A stretch of 64,000 bases of DNA from Tetragonia tetragonoides (lineage: Eukaryota; Streptophyta; Magnoliopsida; Caryophyllales; Aizoaceae). The DNA lies in contig CM076151.1 of assembly GCA_038025085.1 (NCBI GenBank), forward strand, positions 8,003,001-8,067,000. Direction: 5' to 3'. Below, one piece after another: positions 24,330-36,764 of the stretch. Every line of letters begins with the position of its first letter. The stretch's first letter is position 1. The notes below the pieces were generated by a model, which had not been told where the DNA came from, searched no databases, and saw only the letters and a program-made list of their open reading frames with translations. The position numbers and the translations under genes are program-made.

Positions 24330-26570
24330 TTGCATGGCACACCTAGGGGACATGCAAGGTCCCAGGGTCCGATATTGGGTCCCTGATACGCTGGTAAAGG
24401 CATTTTTACGGGACACCAATGTTGGGGCCAAAACACTGAAATCATGGGTGATACTGAAGTTTGGGGATTCGGATGCCCTTCCGGAGCACCGAGGGTCCTT
24501 CAGGGTCATGATAAACACCCCTGTGAAGTTTGGGCAAAAATGACACTGGGGGCCCGGGAAGTCGAAAACGAAGGCTATCCAATTTTTGGGGCTTCCGAGA
24601 GGCTCTGGAATAAATGTGTATATTTTCGCACCATATTGCTTAGGGGACATAAGAGGCCTATCGGGTCTGTGATAGGCTTGAAATGGCGTTTCTTACGGCA
24701 CACTAATGTTAGGGTCGGAACACTAAAATCATGGATAATATCGAAGTTTGGGAATTCGGATGACCTTTTTAGGGTACTGAGGGTCTTTTACGGTCATGAT
24801 AGACCTCCCTGTGAAGTTTGGGCAAAAATGATATCTGGGGCTCATGAAGCCGAAAACGAAGGTTATATAATCAACGTTTTTGGGGCTTCTGAGGAGGCTG
24901 TGGAACGAAGGTGTACATTTTCACACCATATTGCACGGGACACCCTTAGGGGACATAAGAGGCTCTCGGGGTCCGTTATTGTGCCCTTTATATGCTTGTA
25001 AGGGTGATTTTACAATACACTAATGTAAGAGCCGCAACACTAAAATTACGGGTTATATCGAAGTTTGGGGATTCGGATGACCTTCCCAAGGTAGTCGAGG
25101 GTCCTCTACGGTCATGATAGACTCCTAGTGAAGTTTGGGCAAAAATGACACTCGGGCCCCGTGAGGCCGAAAACGAAGGTTATAATCCATGTTTCTGGGG
25201 CTTTTGGGAGGCTCTGGAACGAATGTGTATATTTTTGCACCACATTGCACGGGATACCCTTAGGGGACATAAAAGGCCCCCGGGGTCCGTTATTGGGTCC
25301 CCGATAGGCTTGTAAGGGCGTTTTTACGGGACACCAATGTTGGGGCCGGAACAATGAAATCATGGGTGAAATCAAAGTTGAGGGATTCAGATGACCTCTC
25401 AAGGCACCGAGGGTATTCTAGTGTCATGATAGACCCCCCGGTGAAATTTGGGGAAAAATAACTCCGGAGCCCCGGGAAGTCGAAAACGAAGGCTAATATA
25501 ATCCATGTGTTTGGGGCTTCTGGGAGGCTCAGGGACGAAGGTGTATATTTTCGCACCATATTGCACGGGACACCCTTAAAGGACATAAAAGGCTCCCAGG
25601 GTTCGTTATCGAGTCCCAAATAGGCTTGTAAGGACGTTTTTTCCGAGACACCAGTGTAAGGGTCGAACCAATGAAATCATGGGTGAAATCGAAGTTCGGG
25701 GATTCAGATGACCCTCCTGAGGTACCGAGGGTCCTCTAGGGTCATGATAGTCCTGCAGGTGAAGTTTGGGCAAAAATGACACCCGGGGTCCGGGAAGCCG
25801 AAAACGAAGGCTTTAATCCACGTTTTTGGGGCTTTCGGGAGGCTCTGGAACGAAAGTTTATGTTTTTGTGCCACATTGCATGGGACATCCTTAGGGGACA
25901 AAAGAATCCTTCAGGGTTCGTTATCGGGTCTCTTATAGGCTTGTAAGAGCGTTTTTACAGGACACTAATGTTATGGCCGGAACACTGAAATCATGGATGA
26001 TATCGAAGTTCCGGGATTAGGAAGACCTTCCCGAGGCACCGAGGGTCCTCTGGGGTTATGATAGACTCCTCGGTGAAGTTTGGGCAAAAATGACACTCGG
26101 GCCCCGGAAAGCCGAAAACGAAGGGTATAATCCATGTTTTGGGACTACCCGGAGACTCTGAACAAAGGTGTATATTTTCTCACCACATTGCACGGGACAC
26201 CCTTTGGGGATATAAGAGGTTCTCGGGGTTCGTTATTGATTCCTTGTTAGGTTTGTAAGGGCGTTTTTACGGGACACCAATGTTATGGGCCTGATCACTG
26301 AAATCATGGGTAATATCGAAGTTCAGGGGTTCGGATGACCCTCACGGGGCAACGAGGGTCCTCTAGGGTTATGATAGACTCCTACGGTGAAGTTTGGGCA
26401 AAAATAACACCTGAGTCCCAGGAAGCCGAAAACAAAGGCTATATAATGCATGTTTTTAGGGCTTGCAGGAGGCTTTGGAACGAAGGTGTATATCTTTGCA
26501 CCATATTGCACTGGAAATCCGTAGGGGACATGTCAGGCCACCAGGGTTCGTTATTGGTTCTCTAGTCCCC
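24330..26570. repeat. tandem array A, about seven copies of a ~315-bp unit
   Basis: The marker GAAGTTTGGGCAAAAATGAC (or a close variant) recurs with the first base of its TGAAG at 24524, 24812, 25129, 25442, 25760, 26074 and 26388, so spacing is 288, 317, 313, 318, 314 and 314 bp. Each unit also carries GGGACACCAATGTTGGGGCC, ATCATGGGTGATATCGAAGT and TTGGGGCTTCCGGGAGGCTC. Units differ by point changes and small indels. Base composition is richer in GC than the surroundings. Open frames across it follow the repeat and match no protein family I know. The same unit forms array B in opposite orientation. Confidence 0.93.
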
Positions 26571-26700
26571 ACCACCCCGTGCCACCAAACCTACCCCCAA
26601 GCCCTCTTTACTATTATAGTGAGGTCTGATAATTTTTCCCAATGTTTTTGAAGTAATTTCTAATTTTTTGATTTTTTTTCTGTTTATTTCATATTTTTCT
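26571..26700. repeat. flank shared by both 315-bp arrays
   Basis: GTGCCACCAAACCTACCCC followed by an AT-rich tail (about 26571-26700) recurs in reverse complement next to array B (about 36765-36890). Each array with its flank therefore looks like part of the same larger repeat or element. Confidence 0.75.
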
Positions 26701-27045
26701 ATTTATTTTTTAATTAAAAATTAAAAATAAATAGCTACCTTGTGTATCAGATGGGATCCCCTCTCTTTCTCTCTCCTCTTTTGACTGAAAATCTGCAATC
26801 CCTACATATATTTGTCCCAGATTAATTGGCATACATTTTTCTGTGTAGCGTAGTACAATATACTCGATCGTGAATCCTGATGGAGATGAAATTAGTCAGA
26901 AGGTCATCTTTCTTCTCTACACTACCAATTTTTTTGTTAATTTTAAACGAAGACCTATATTACATTTACTTCAATAATTCACCACATTTGAAGTTTGTAT
27001 TAGTGACAACTCATTTTTTCCGAAGGGAGCAGATGTACACAAAAA

Positions 27046-27153
27046 CTCGTATGAGGCGGCCTCAAGGTGAGGCCCTCTCTAACAAACATGACGTCATGTT
27101 TATGTCATGCTTGGCTATAGAGAGGGTCTCAACTTAAGACCGCCTCATGAGAG
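27046..27153. repeat. fold-back element
   Basis: The left arm 27046-27081 (TATGAGGCGGCCTCAAGG...) is complementary to the right arm 27118-27153 with few mismatches. The loop contains the small palindrome ACATGACGTCATGT. It would form a ~36-bp stem. It probably is a short MITE or fold-back element; a target duplication was not identified. Confidence 0.55.
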
Positions 27154-27961
27154 ACTTTTTGGCAGAACAAAAGTTTGATATAATCATGATGTCATTTACC
27201 AATGAGACAAGAAACCATTATGAAAGTTGATATGAAGCTGATTCTACATTCATTTCTAAGATGTTCATATCTTACATGGTACAAAGATAATGGAACAAGC
27301 TTCGTTTAGAACGTGTAGTAAAAAAAAGGTTACAAAAATACAGATATTTACACAAGGACCTTGGGCCTTGTCCGGCTTACTAAAGCAGGGTCCAGGGTGT
27401 ACATCAGAATCAGATCCAGGCTTCCAGTAGATGACCACCAAAATTTGGTCTCGATTTCCACATTGACTCAGTAAAACCCAATTTGGTAACCTGAGAACTT
27501 TAATGAACACGGACCAGCTCAAAATGCGCCTGAACAAGAAAAATGAATATACTGCTGCTCGTTGGTCCTGTATCAATATGATAAGACCAAAAACGCCTGG
27601 ACAGATATAAACAGCATGTCAATCACTATAAACATCTACGAGAACTCAAAACAGAGGAATATTGCATGTATAAGTTATAACAGTATCTTGCTCAAAAGCA
27701 CTTAAGAATCATTGTCATTTTTGAACCACAGACCATTGAATCTGCTTGTGTAACAGAAGTCTAACAGAAACATATCAACTGACATGGGACCATTCTGGAG
27801 AGGATCAGCAATCTCCTCGGAGCACACAAAACATCCTCACAGAAATCATCCTAATCCGCAGGACGGCATGATTACCACACTCAAGAAATTTTTTGTATAT
27901 GTAACAAATTTGATTAAAACAAAGTCATTACTCACTACATTGTAAAATATTGGCCCCATAA

Positions 27962-28108
27962 CCGAGGTGTTGGCTCACTGGTAAACAAGTTGCAACTTGT
28001 ACACCAGGTCATGGGTTCAAACCTATACCCGAGGCCGTGCGTTAGAAGGTGCCCTTTAGCCACGCCCAAAGAGGAAGGAAGTTCCTCTTTGCCAAACCAA
28101 AATAAATA
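27962..28108 (+). mobile_element. tRNA-derived SINE, 147 bp
   Basis: A box TGGCTCACTGG at 27971-27981 and B box GGTTCAAACC at 28014-28023. The body ends AAAATAAATA. It is flanked by a perfect 16-bp target duplication, AATATTGGCCCCATAA, at 27946-27961 and 28109-28124, which implies a fairly recent insertion. It lies in the 3' flank of SWI3D, on the opposite strand. Confidence 0.92.
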
Positions 28109-28124
28109 AATATTGGCCCCATAA

Positions 28125-28611
28125 AGACATGAAGCAATGCCTAGTATCTTATGCATCCTCCCCCCAAAACATATGTATTTCCAACTGAGGAACCTGCCTC
28201 ACAGTCAATGTCACGAGGTAGCTTAGCTTTGTACCAGCTCAGACTTGTTTGAGACCAGGGTACCCAATTCCTTGAGAAGGACGGGAAGAGATGCCAGGGA
28301 AACTGGCTATGGTTTGAGGGTTGGGTAGGGCCCATACTGAACTGCTCGGGTGGGGGGTTGGGCAAGGCCCATACCAAACTGCTCAGGTTGGTTCCAGGCT
28401 GTGCAGGGGAGTGGCACCAGGACTGTGATAGGCTGGGCAGGGTGGGGGAAGTTCACCACACAAAAAAAAAGCTATTTTTTCAGGAGTGCTTTCCGATAAC
28501 TTACAAAAGGACTAGTTCGAGGTAATACTTACTTGTAATACGGCCTGGTCTGGCAGCATTCACCACCAATCATGGGTCTTCTACACATCATCAAACCTGG
28601 ACAAACGGGAA
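28125..28611. other. SWI3D 3' flank
   Basis: No coding exon is seen after the stop codon. A GTAAGT-like donor on the minus strand near 28530 would allow a 3'-UTR intron, but no matching acceptor could be chosen. Confidence 0.3.
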
Positions 28612-31600
28612 TCAGTTTGTCCCAACAGAAGAGGGATTTTCTGAGGCAGAATGCTGTGTTGAATCTCCTACTGCCACCTCAGGTGCAGCAGATGTATTTC
28701 TTGTGGGAGGAGCCAGTGATGTCATGACAGGTCTTGACATGGGAGGTCTTTGAGCTGACATGCCCATTGGTGGCCTCAGCATTGAATTTAAAAGGCTTGG
28801 TGGCATCCTGTTCATTGGTAATGAGGATGGTAATCCCCTAGATGAAGAAGCTGATAACCCAAGCCGGCTTGCAATAATCTGAGCACGTTCATTGTAGAGC
28901 TTCTGCCTCGATCGTTCCAACTGTTCTCTAACCCTCAAGATAGTACTATCCATTTCTGTGAAGAAACCCAACTTCATCTCCAATTTGCGTAGCTGCAACC
29001 ACAGGAAAAAAAACAAGAGATGAAATATCTACATGCAGCAAAAGAATCTAAACCCTTTCAGTAAGGAAAAATCAGCCTCTTCTAGTATTCATAGACGTCA
29101 GATGATAGATCCTTGTGGGTCATCTTGTTTGTGAAATTCAATTTTTAAAGTAGAAAGTAGACTCCCTGTTTATTGTTCTTAGTTTCCCGTTTTTCTATGG
29201 TGGGGGATGAGGGAGATACCTGCTTCTCAATCAGTAGTGTAGCTAGCTGCCGGATTTCATCTTCTTCCTGGTTTGCCAGAAGTTTTGCTTTCACGGCAGC
29301 CGCAGAAAGTGTTGCAACTGCTGCACGCTTCAACTTTGCTGCATTTGACTCATCTTTGGCCTCCGTAGAGTCCACAGATTTAGGGTCTGTGGTTTTATCA
29401 ATTTCCATTTTATCCTCTCCTACAGACAACAAGGTAGACCATATTGTCAATTAGATAGGTTAGGAGACCCATAGTGCCATGCAGTCGACAATCAAAATTG
29501 CCAGGTGGCAGAAGACATAAAAGATAAACCCCTAAAAGAGCATGAAAGACTACGAAGATACTCTCATTCAGCAAGTCAAGTTTTTGAGAAGCAATAGTCA
29601 ATGTACACTACTACACTTGTTAACCATGTCCTCAACCATCAGAGAACTGGGCTATCTGTGACTCCTATATGCCAGTGAGATAAGATGTGATCTAGCATAA
29701 ATACCTGTCTCTGATACAATTCCCACCACTGGATCTGGTAGCACTTTCTCCTGTGGGTCTGTTTTGTCAGGAACGACAGAACTGGACTCCATATCTACAT
29801 CTTTAGGGGCTTCTGTACATTCAACAGCTTCTCCAGCAGCATTCACATTCTGTGGTTCATTTGCTACAACTGGAGGATTAACCTTAGATGGAGAATCATC
29901 TTGGCCGTTTGTTGGCCACTGGTCATTCTGCGCAGGGGGATTCTCCAACTCACGCAAAACCTTCAGTCCAGCCTGCTCAATACTAGTCTCAACAGACTTT
30001 TCTGCAATTTGTGAATTATCATCATCACGCTTTTCTGCAACATGGGACTTCTCTTCATCAGGCTTTCCCGTAACTTGGTACTTCTCTTCACCAGGCCCTT
30101 CTGCGACATGGGGCTTCTTTTCACCAGCCTTTTCTGCAACTTGGGACTTCTCTTCAGCAGGCTTTTCTGCAGAATGAGAGTTCTCTTCATCAGGCCTTTC
30201 TGCACACTCAACCTTCTCTTCACCGGGCTTTTCTGCACCTTCACCCTTCAGATCACCAGGATTTTCTGCACCTTCAGACTTTTCTACAACTTCAGTCTTC
30301 TCTGTGCATACACCCTGCATTCCAGAAGGCAATTCTGGATCCGCTCCTGAGGTAGATTCCTTCTTCTCGTGAATGTGATCTTCTGTTGAACGAGTTCCAT
30401 CCAATAATGGGGTGGACTTCTCCTCACTCTGGCTGGTAGAATTTTCCCCATCACGGTTAAGTTCTTTGTCATTTTCACATTCCCCATTTTCATTCTGATC
30501 AATCTTTTCAGAAGCCTCCCCCGTGCTGCAACAATGCAAATTTTCACTGGCATCAGATATGATGAGAAACCAAGGGCCATAAAAAGAACAATTGGCTAAC
30601 TATTTCAATTTGTACTCCATACAATTTTTATTTTTTTTACCAAACTCTAGCACAAAAAAGTAAAACACTATAAACCTGAAGAATATGGAACATTGAAGCA
30701 GGGGAAGTGTTCATGCATGGAATATTGGAATGAGGCTCACCTGCTACCCTGGTTGGCCACGACAGGAAGATAACGAGAACATGAATATAACAAGATTACT
30801 GAGAACCCATCAGCCCTGTCCAAACCCGAGCTGCAGTACTGGGAAGGGGGTGCAAAGCATTGGCAGTCACGCCAGATAGCTGTGGTTACAGCAGTGGTCT
30901 AGTTGGTGTGGCAGTGGGGGTGGGGGTGGGGTGGGAGTCAAGGGTGAAGGAGGAGTGTGTGTACTGTGTAGTGTGTGAAATTTAAAAACATTTTCGTTAT
31001 GTTCTTTCTCAGAAATATTTATTTTGTTCTCATTTTCTTTGGGAATAAAAAATTTAATACAGTTTTATTTTCCAACAACCATACAGGCCTTAATATTTCC
31101 AGATTCATGTAACAGGTGACACAACTTACCTCTTGGAAGCAGTCGGATCTTTCTTGTCATCTGGTGGATCCTCAAGAACAAAGCAGTGCCTTGCAGCGAG
31201 TAGTGACCCAGAAGAACTTTTGGACATTGATTTTAGTGAAATTCGGGCGGATGCTGTAGCGACGCCAGGCTCCACCAACCGAGTAAGGAATGCTGCCTGA
31301 GAAACAGATCAACCAACAAAGCATCAAGTGCAATGAAAAGTTGCCCAACAAGATAAAGCTGTAACACAGACTGAAGATTAATATTTCCGGAAAAAAAAGC
31401 ATTAGAATTAAATCTGATGTCTATTCATTCTATGGTGGATGAAGGCTCTTCCACCCACAAACTTTTAAATGTTCTCCAATTGGCATTGGCCTTCTCTCGC
31501 TAGTGCGCAAACTGGTCATGGTTCTATAGACTGCAGTTAGCAACTGTATAGGGTAAAAGTTAAACTACAAGGACATGTTTCAATTCAATTACAAAGGGTT

Positions 31601-34600
31601 GTATAAGCTGTTAGAGTGTTAGTTGATAAGTAGAATACTAGTAGCTGCTACTGGCAGTTGTCAGCTGCTGCTATGTTTGGCACAACAACTAGCTTTTCAA
31701 TAAAAGCTACAGCTTGAAGCTTACAACTGATTTATTTAACTCGCAGCTACTAAACTAGCCAAATTATTTTCAATTTACAGCTAAAACTACAACTGATTGT
31801 GAAGCTACCTATACTACAGCTACATCTAGTATGTTAGCTTTTCGTAGCAACTTTCAACTATTTTCTACTCATTTCTTTCCTCTTTTAACGTTTCACAGCT
31901 AGCTAGTTTTGCCAAACATAGCCTAGATTAAACATATGTGCTCCGCAAAATAGTTGGTTGGTTGACAAATAAATGTGAAATACATAAAATGATACATTTG
32001 TTTAACACGTAAAGGAAATTCAAAAGTCAAAAGTAATGCGACATCAAAAGTCTAACAAAGCCTTTTAAGTAAATGTTAGGCTTTGCATGTCAGTTATAAG
32101 GCTTTTGAAGTTCGTTAATTAGACTTTCAGCTCCCTTATATACTGTTGCATGGTAATTTAACATGCATGAGGTTCACGCAATACTTTCTCTTATCGAAAT
32201 GGAAAAATGGACAGCTAACTATCACCAATCAAAACATTAACCACACGCCCCCCAAAAAAAGCCACTAACCACTACCCTAAGAGCACTGTCGACAGGGCCT
32301 TGAAATGCAAAGATTCTTTCAAACTGTTCACATGTAATGTTCAAAGTTAAGCTCTTTTGTTACTGATAAATTTTCAAAAAAAAAATTCTCGGGAATATGA
32401 AACTAAAAAATGCCACTTGCATATGTGGTACTCGAGACTCGACTTACCAATGCCATAACAGGATTTCCTACTTCAGCAAAAGAAAGCTTGTCTTCAAGAG
32501 TAAGTGGGGATCCAACTGCATCAAACGCGTCCTTCAGTGCCTTGAGTACAATGTTGTCACCTTTATCCTGAGTCACCTCCCCATCTTGCGCATTTACTAG
32601 ATTTGAGGTTTCCGTCAATGCTGAGGCAGGTTGAGTAGCATTTGCATCAGTTTTACTCTCTGGCGGTTTTGCATCATCTTTGCCGGTTCTGCTCTCCAAT
32701 GGTTCAGAGTTAAGTTTACCACTTCCACTCGTTGCTGGTTCAGAATTCTCTTCACCAGTTTTGCCCTCTGTTGGTTTTAAATTATCCTTGGAAGCAGATA
32801 AATCAGTATTGTTTGATGTTGGTTCTGTGATTTCCTGAATACTTTCTTTCATATCGTCAGAATCCAGAAATCCATCCTCTATGGGCATTTGAAGGAAATG
32901 CAATATACACTGAGCCTTGGTTTTCGTAGCAACGTGCTCAGCTATCTCATTCCAGTTCTCTTTATAAAGTTCCAATGCTTCAAGGAGGAGGAGAGTCTCC
33001 TGATCAGTCCACTTCCCACCACTTGCACCAGAAACCTCAGCAGGCTCCATGAGAATGAAATCTGAGGGGGACATCCCAGAGCCAAACTTCCCGTTGTTAT
33101 AGCATTCAGTACACAAATCAAAATCCGCCTGCGGAGGCAAAACATAGTCAGCCCTTTTGTATGAAAAAGAATAGGAGTTGGAAAATCTATTGATGCATCG
33201 GAATACTTCTTAACACAAAATGAGAGGGGAAACACAGTTAATGAATCACCAACAACCACGGCCTATCCCAATCCCCGTAATAGATGATGTTTGAGGGGAA
33301 TACAACGATTCAACTAGATGAACTCAGGTTGGAAAATATATTAGAGAACTTCTTAGGCTTACATTTTCTTATGTGAGGAAATTTGAAGTCCAGAGAAAAT
33401 AACTACTTGACTTCACTAATAATATGGTCAAACAACCATCATTTAGCAATATCAGCTTCTGCTTTTTGTACTAGCTGTCAACATACGCTAATTCGTTGTT
33501 AAAAAACAACATCCAACAACAAGTTCAATCCACAGTGATCTTCACTGAAGAGAATCAAAATCATAACGAATACGTTACTAACATAATTACTAATGGTCAG
33601 ACTTTCAGGGAGGCTTATCCATATTGCTTAAAGCAACACAACATAATCTCAATTTTCCATACATATATATCAGACTCTAAATTCAACAAAGCTCACAAAT
33701 AAACAATCAGTCTGAGAAACACCACCTGTTTCTGGCAATGGTATCGTTTGCGAGAGCAATCCGCAGAACAAGAGTTGCAATGATACTCAACTGCAGGTCC
33801 CTCTTGTTTGACCAACTCTTCAGCAATAGCTGACTCACGAAAGAGTCCTGTAGGCATTGCTAGTGATGAAGTATTGGCTCTTGGAGCTATCTGTGGATAG
33901 GATTGCTCATTTTCAAACTGATACAACTTTTCAACCATCAAATTTTTTTTCTCTACTTTATCGACATTGGGAACGGCATCATTGTTAGCATGTTCATTTA
34001 GAGGAAACGGATGGTAATTAATCAAACCCCAATGATCCAGAAACTCCATAACCTCTTGCCTCGCATCTGAATCCCCAATGGACAATGACGACAAATCTTT
34101 CAATTCAATGTTCGTGCTAGGATTGGCATGGAACCTTTTCATGATCCAATTTCTTATCTCCATGTAAATTTCAGGCGTTCGAGTTTCCGACTTCCCGTTG
34201 AAAAAGGACTGCAATGCTTGCTTCTCAAGTGGATGGATGTTTGTCCACGAAAACCAACCTTAAAAGGAAAGAAAAAACCTTTATCGAAACGGATTGTTAA
34301 CAATCTTCATTTTGAGTTCATCCAGTTTGATACCATATATCTGCTTAAAAACATGAATCAAAAGAAAATCTGAAACAAGAAAGAGGGACAAAAGGGCATG
34401 AAAAAATTATAACCAGGGCACAGAAACACTTCTTCCCACATTTCAAATTCCCAGCTTCAGTTTTCCAACAGCAAAAGCTGCGTGCAAAAGCAGAATCAAT
34501 ATTTTCCCACACCCAACCCAATTTGGCAAATAGCCCAAATTAGAATTTCCAAACACAGAACGGAATAGGAAGAAAAGCCGGAAAAAAAAAAAAAAAAAAA

Positions 34601-36074
34601 AAAAAGATAACCGAAATTTGAAGGGAAAATATAACGGCAACAGCATTACGACATACCTCCAAAGTCCAAAACACATCAAAAATAAGTTGAATCATGCATG
34701 AAGATTGAAGGACACATACCAAATACTCTTCCGCTAATAGTCCCATACATGTTACAGTACAACGATCCGTATATTGTAGTTAGCATTCCATAAAAAGAAA
34801 CATTCTTCGACGCCAAAGCTCTTATTGAAAATTTCAGAACTTCACAATCAATGAAGGACATTTACAACCTCAAACTCACTAAACAAAACAATAAATCCAT
34901 ATATTTGACAGTTCTCAACAAAATTTGCAATTTATCATGAATTTCTCATTCCAGAAACCATAAATTCTTATTCCACAAAACAGTAGAGCTAAGGCAATCG
35001 AAAAATTAAATCTAAAGCTCTGTTTTTCTACATTGCATATAACTTTGCTTCTCCTCTATCTAAAGCTCCTACCGAGAAATTGAGAACTACACAGTTAACA
35101 GAACACATTCACAACATCAAACACAACAAACGAAAAGAAAGCAATAACCAGAAACCTTGAAAAAACAGCATCTTATCAAAATTCTCACTCTACTGTCCAC
35201 ACGCCTTAAATTAAGCATAAACCTGTTCAATACTCCAATGTAGCTAGCATTCCGTACAAAGAAACAATCTTCAAAGCTGAATCCTCTTATTGCAAAATTC
35301 AGAACTCCACATTCACAAAATGAAACTCACTAACAGAAAACAGTAAATCCCTAAATTTACCAATTCTCAACAAAATTCACAAATTCTCATAGTTCACAAA
35401 CCCTAAATTCTACAAAAAATGCACACAAAATCAAAATTAGCTGCCTTTACACAAATTCAACAGTTACCGACAAAATTCTCGCTCAATTCTCACTCCACAC
35501 ACTCTCATTTCCGAAATAAGAAAACCACACACAATCGAAAATCAAAATCAAAAACAAAAACAATAAAATCAAAGCAAAATCACTCACCAGCAGCAACAGG
35601 AACAACATGAACATTACTCTCCCTCGTTCGAATCTTTTCAAACTCATCATCAATAACACCTTCAATCACCTTCAACTTTTCCAAAACCAAATTAACCTCA
35701 TCACCATTCCTCCCTTCACCACAACCACCCAAATCTTGGACCGCCATCGACGACGCCTGATCATTCTTAACAGCATTAAGGGCCGCATTGTTATCGGAGA
35801 GCTGTCGGGCCCGGGTTAACGGACCGTTGTGGAACGGCGGGAGAAAGGCGGAGACTCCGGCGGCTAAGGCGGCAGCTGCGGCGGCGGCTTTTTCTCTAGC
35901 GTGGCGTTTCGGTGGCGCCGATGAGGAGTGAGAATTTGTTGATTTGCGCTTTTGGCCTCGACGGCGAGGGGCTGGTGGTTCGGTTGATGGAGAGTTTGTG
36001 GATTTGGTGGTTGTGTTTCCGGAGATTGTTGGGGCTGGTGAATGAGATCCGGTGTCTCGGCGTTTTTCCTCCAT
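28612..36074 (-). CDS. SWI3D: SWI/SNF complex subunit SWI3D
   Basis: Core subunit of plant SWI/SNF (BAF-type) chromatin remodellers, acting in the nucleus. Seven exons join in phase to about 1089 aa: 35588-36074, 33726-34258, 32448-33128, 31130-31296, 29705-30525, 29220-29419, 28612-28992. Domains: a basic, Ala-rich N-terminus with nuclear-signal-like RRRGQKRK; SWIRM (about 163-250, starting GWFSWTNIHPLEKQAL); ZZ zinc finger (about 320-356, with Cys323, Cys326, Cys346, Cys349), the feature that separates SWI3D from SWI3A-C; SANT (about 378-425, KWTDQETLLLLEALELY); an acidic low-complexity region with eight 11-residue repeats; a C-terminal coiled coil (about 945-1005, IRQLATLLIEKQLRKLEMKL) used for dimerisation; and a Pro/Met/Ser-rich tail. 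It is about 100 aa longer than the Arabidopsis protein (recalled as 985), mostly from the acidic region. Confidence 0.95.
30009..30272 (-). repeat. 33-bp coding minisatellite in SWI3D exon 5
   Basis: Eight consecutive 11-residue units, e.g. GAEKPGEEKVE, CAERPDEENSH, SAEKPAEEKSQ, VAEKAGEKKPH and VAEGPGEEKYQ, followed by a partial ninth (IAEKSVE). The frame is kept throughout. It is a Glu/Lys-rich, probably disordered stretch between the SANT domain and the coiled coil. Confidence 0.9.
31672..31922. mobile_element. candidate MITE in SWI3D intron 3
   Basis: The ends GCTATGTTTGGCA and TGCCAAACATAGC are exact inverses, and the match extends with gaps into ACTAGCT/AGCTAGT. The interior is rich in AGCTACAGCT-type repetition. 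No transposase is encoded. The superfamily is uncertain (hAT- or PIF-like), since no clear target duplication was found. Confidence 0.6.
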
Positions 36075-36764
36075 TTTTTGGGGATTTTTTTTGGTGAGGG
36101 TTTTGGTGTTGTAGTTGAAGGAAGGGGAAGTGTGTTTTGCAACAAAACCAAATGAGTACTAGTGTACCACTCTACCTAGTGAAGATGGAAATTTTAGTTC
36201 AATCAAACACAAAAACTTGTTGCCAAAAAAACACACAAAAAAAAACAAAAAAACAAATGGGAATTTTGGTTTTCACTTTGACTTTTGATGGTGTTCAAGT
36301 GAAAAAGAGGGAATATAAAAGGTGGTATTGTGAATGAAAGAAAGTGATATTTATTATGGAAAAATGAGAGAATAAGTATTGTGCCTATGGATGAAAAATT
36401 GATACTTTTAGTCGCTCACTCGTAAGAGAATTGCTGAATTAATCTAACTAAATTGAACTTCTTTTCACTAAACTAAATTGAAGTATTGAAGTGTATTAAA
36501 CATCTTAAAATTGAAGTTTAGTATGAGATGATCTTACTGTGAAATAAATGGCATTTTTACAGAAAACGGGGTTTAATATGAGATGGTCTTACGATGAAAC
36601 GACTTTTACTTTTTATGGAAATATGCAGGAGTAAATGTTCTTGAAATATGACCCCCTAATTTGCTAAAATGATCTCATGTTATTGTGAGTTGATCTCATA
36701 CAAGATTTAATCTACGATTTGATGTGATGTGTTAACTATGATATTATTGTAGATTTGAAATAAG
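36075..36764. other. SWI3D upstream region
   Basis: AT-rich interval between the SWI3D start codon and the second 315-bp array. It must contain the SWI3D promoter and leader; no TATA box was convincing. Confidence 0.4.

Noticed and set aside
24301..26651. Several overlapping open frames of 60-185 codons on both strands
   Set aside because: They repeat with the 315-bp unit, occur on both strands, and resemble no protein family; they are side products of a GC-richer tandem array.
29764..30177. 137-codon frame opposite SWI3D exon 5
   Set aside because: Antisense shadow of the Glu/Lys-rich repeat; the minus-strand frame has splice and domain support.
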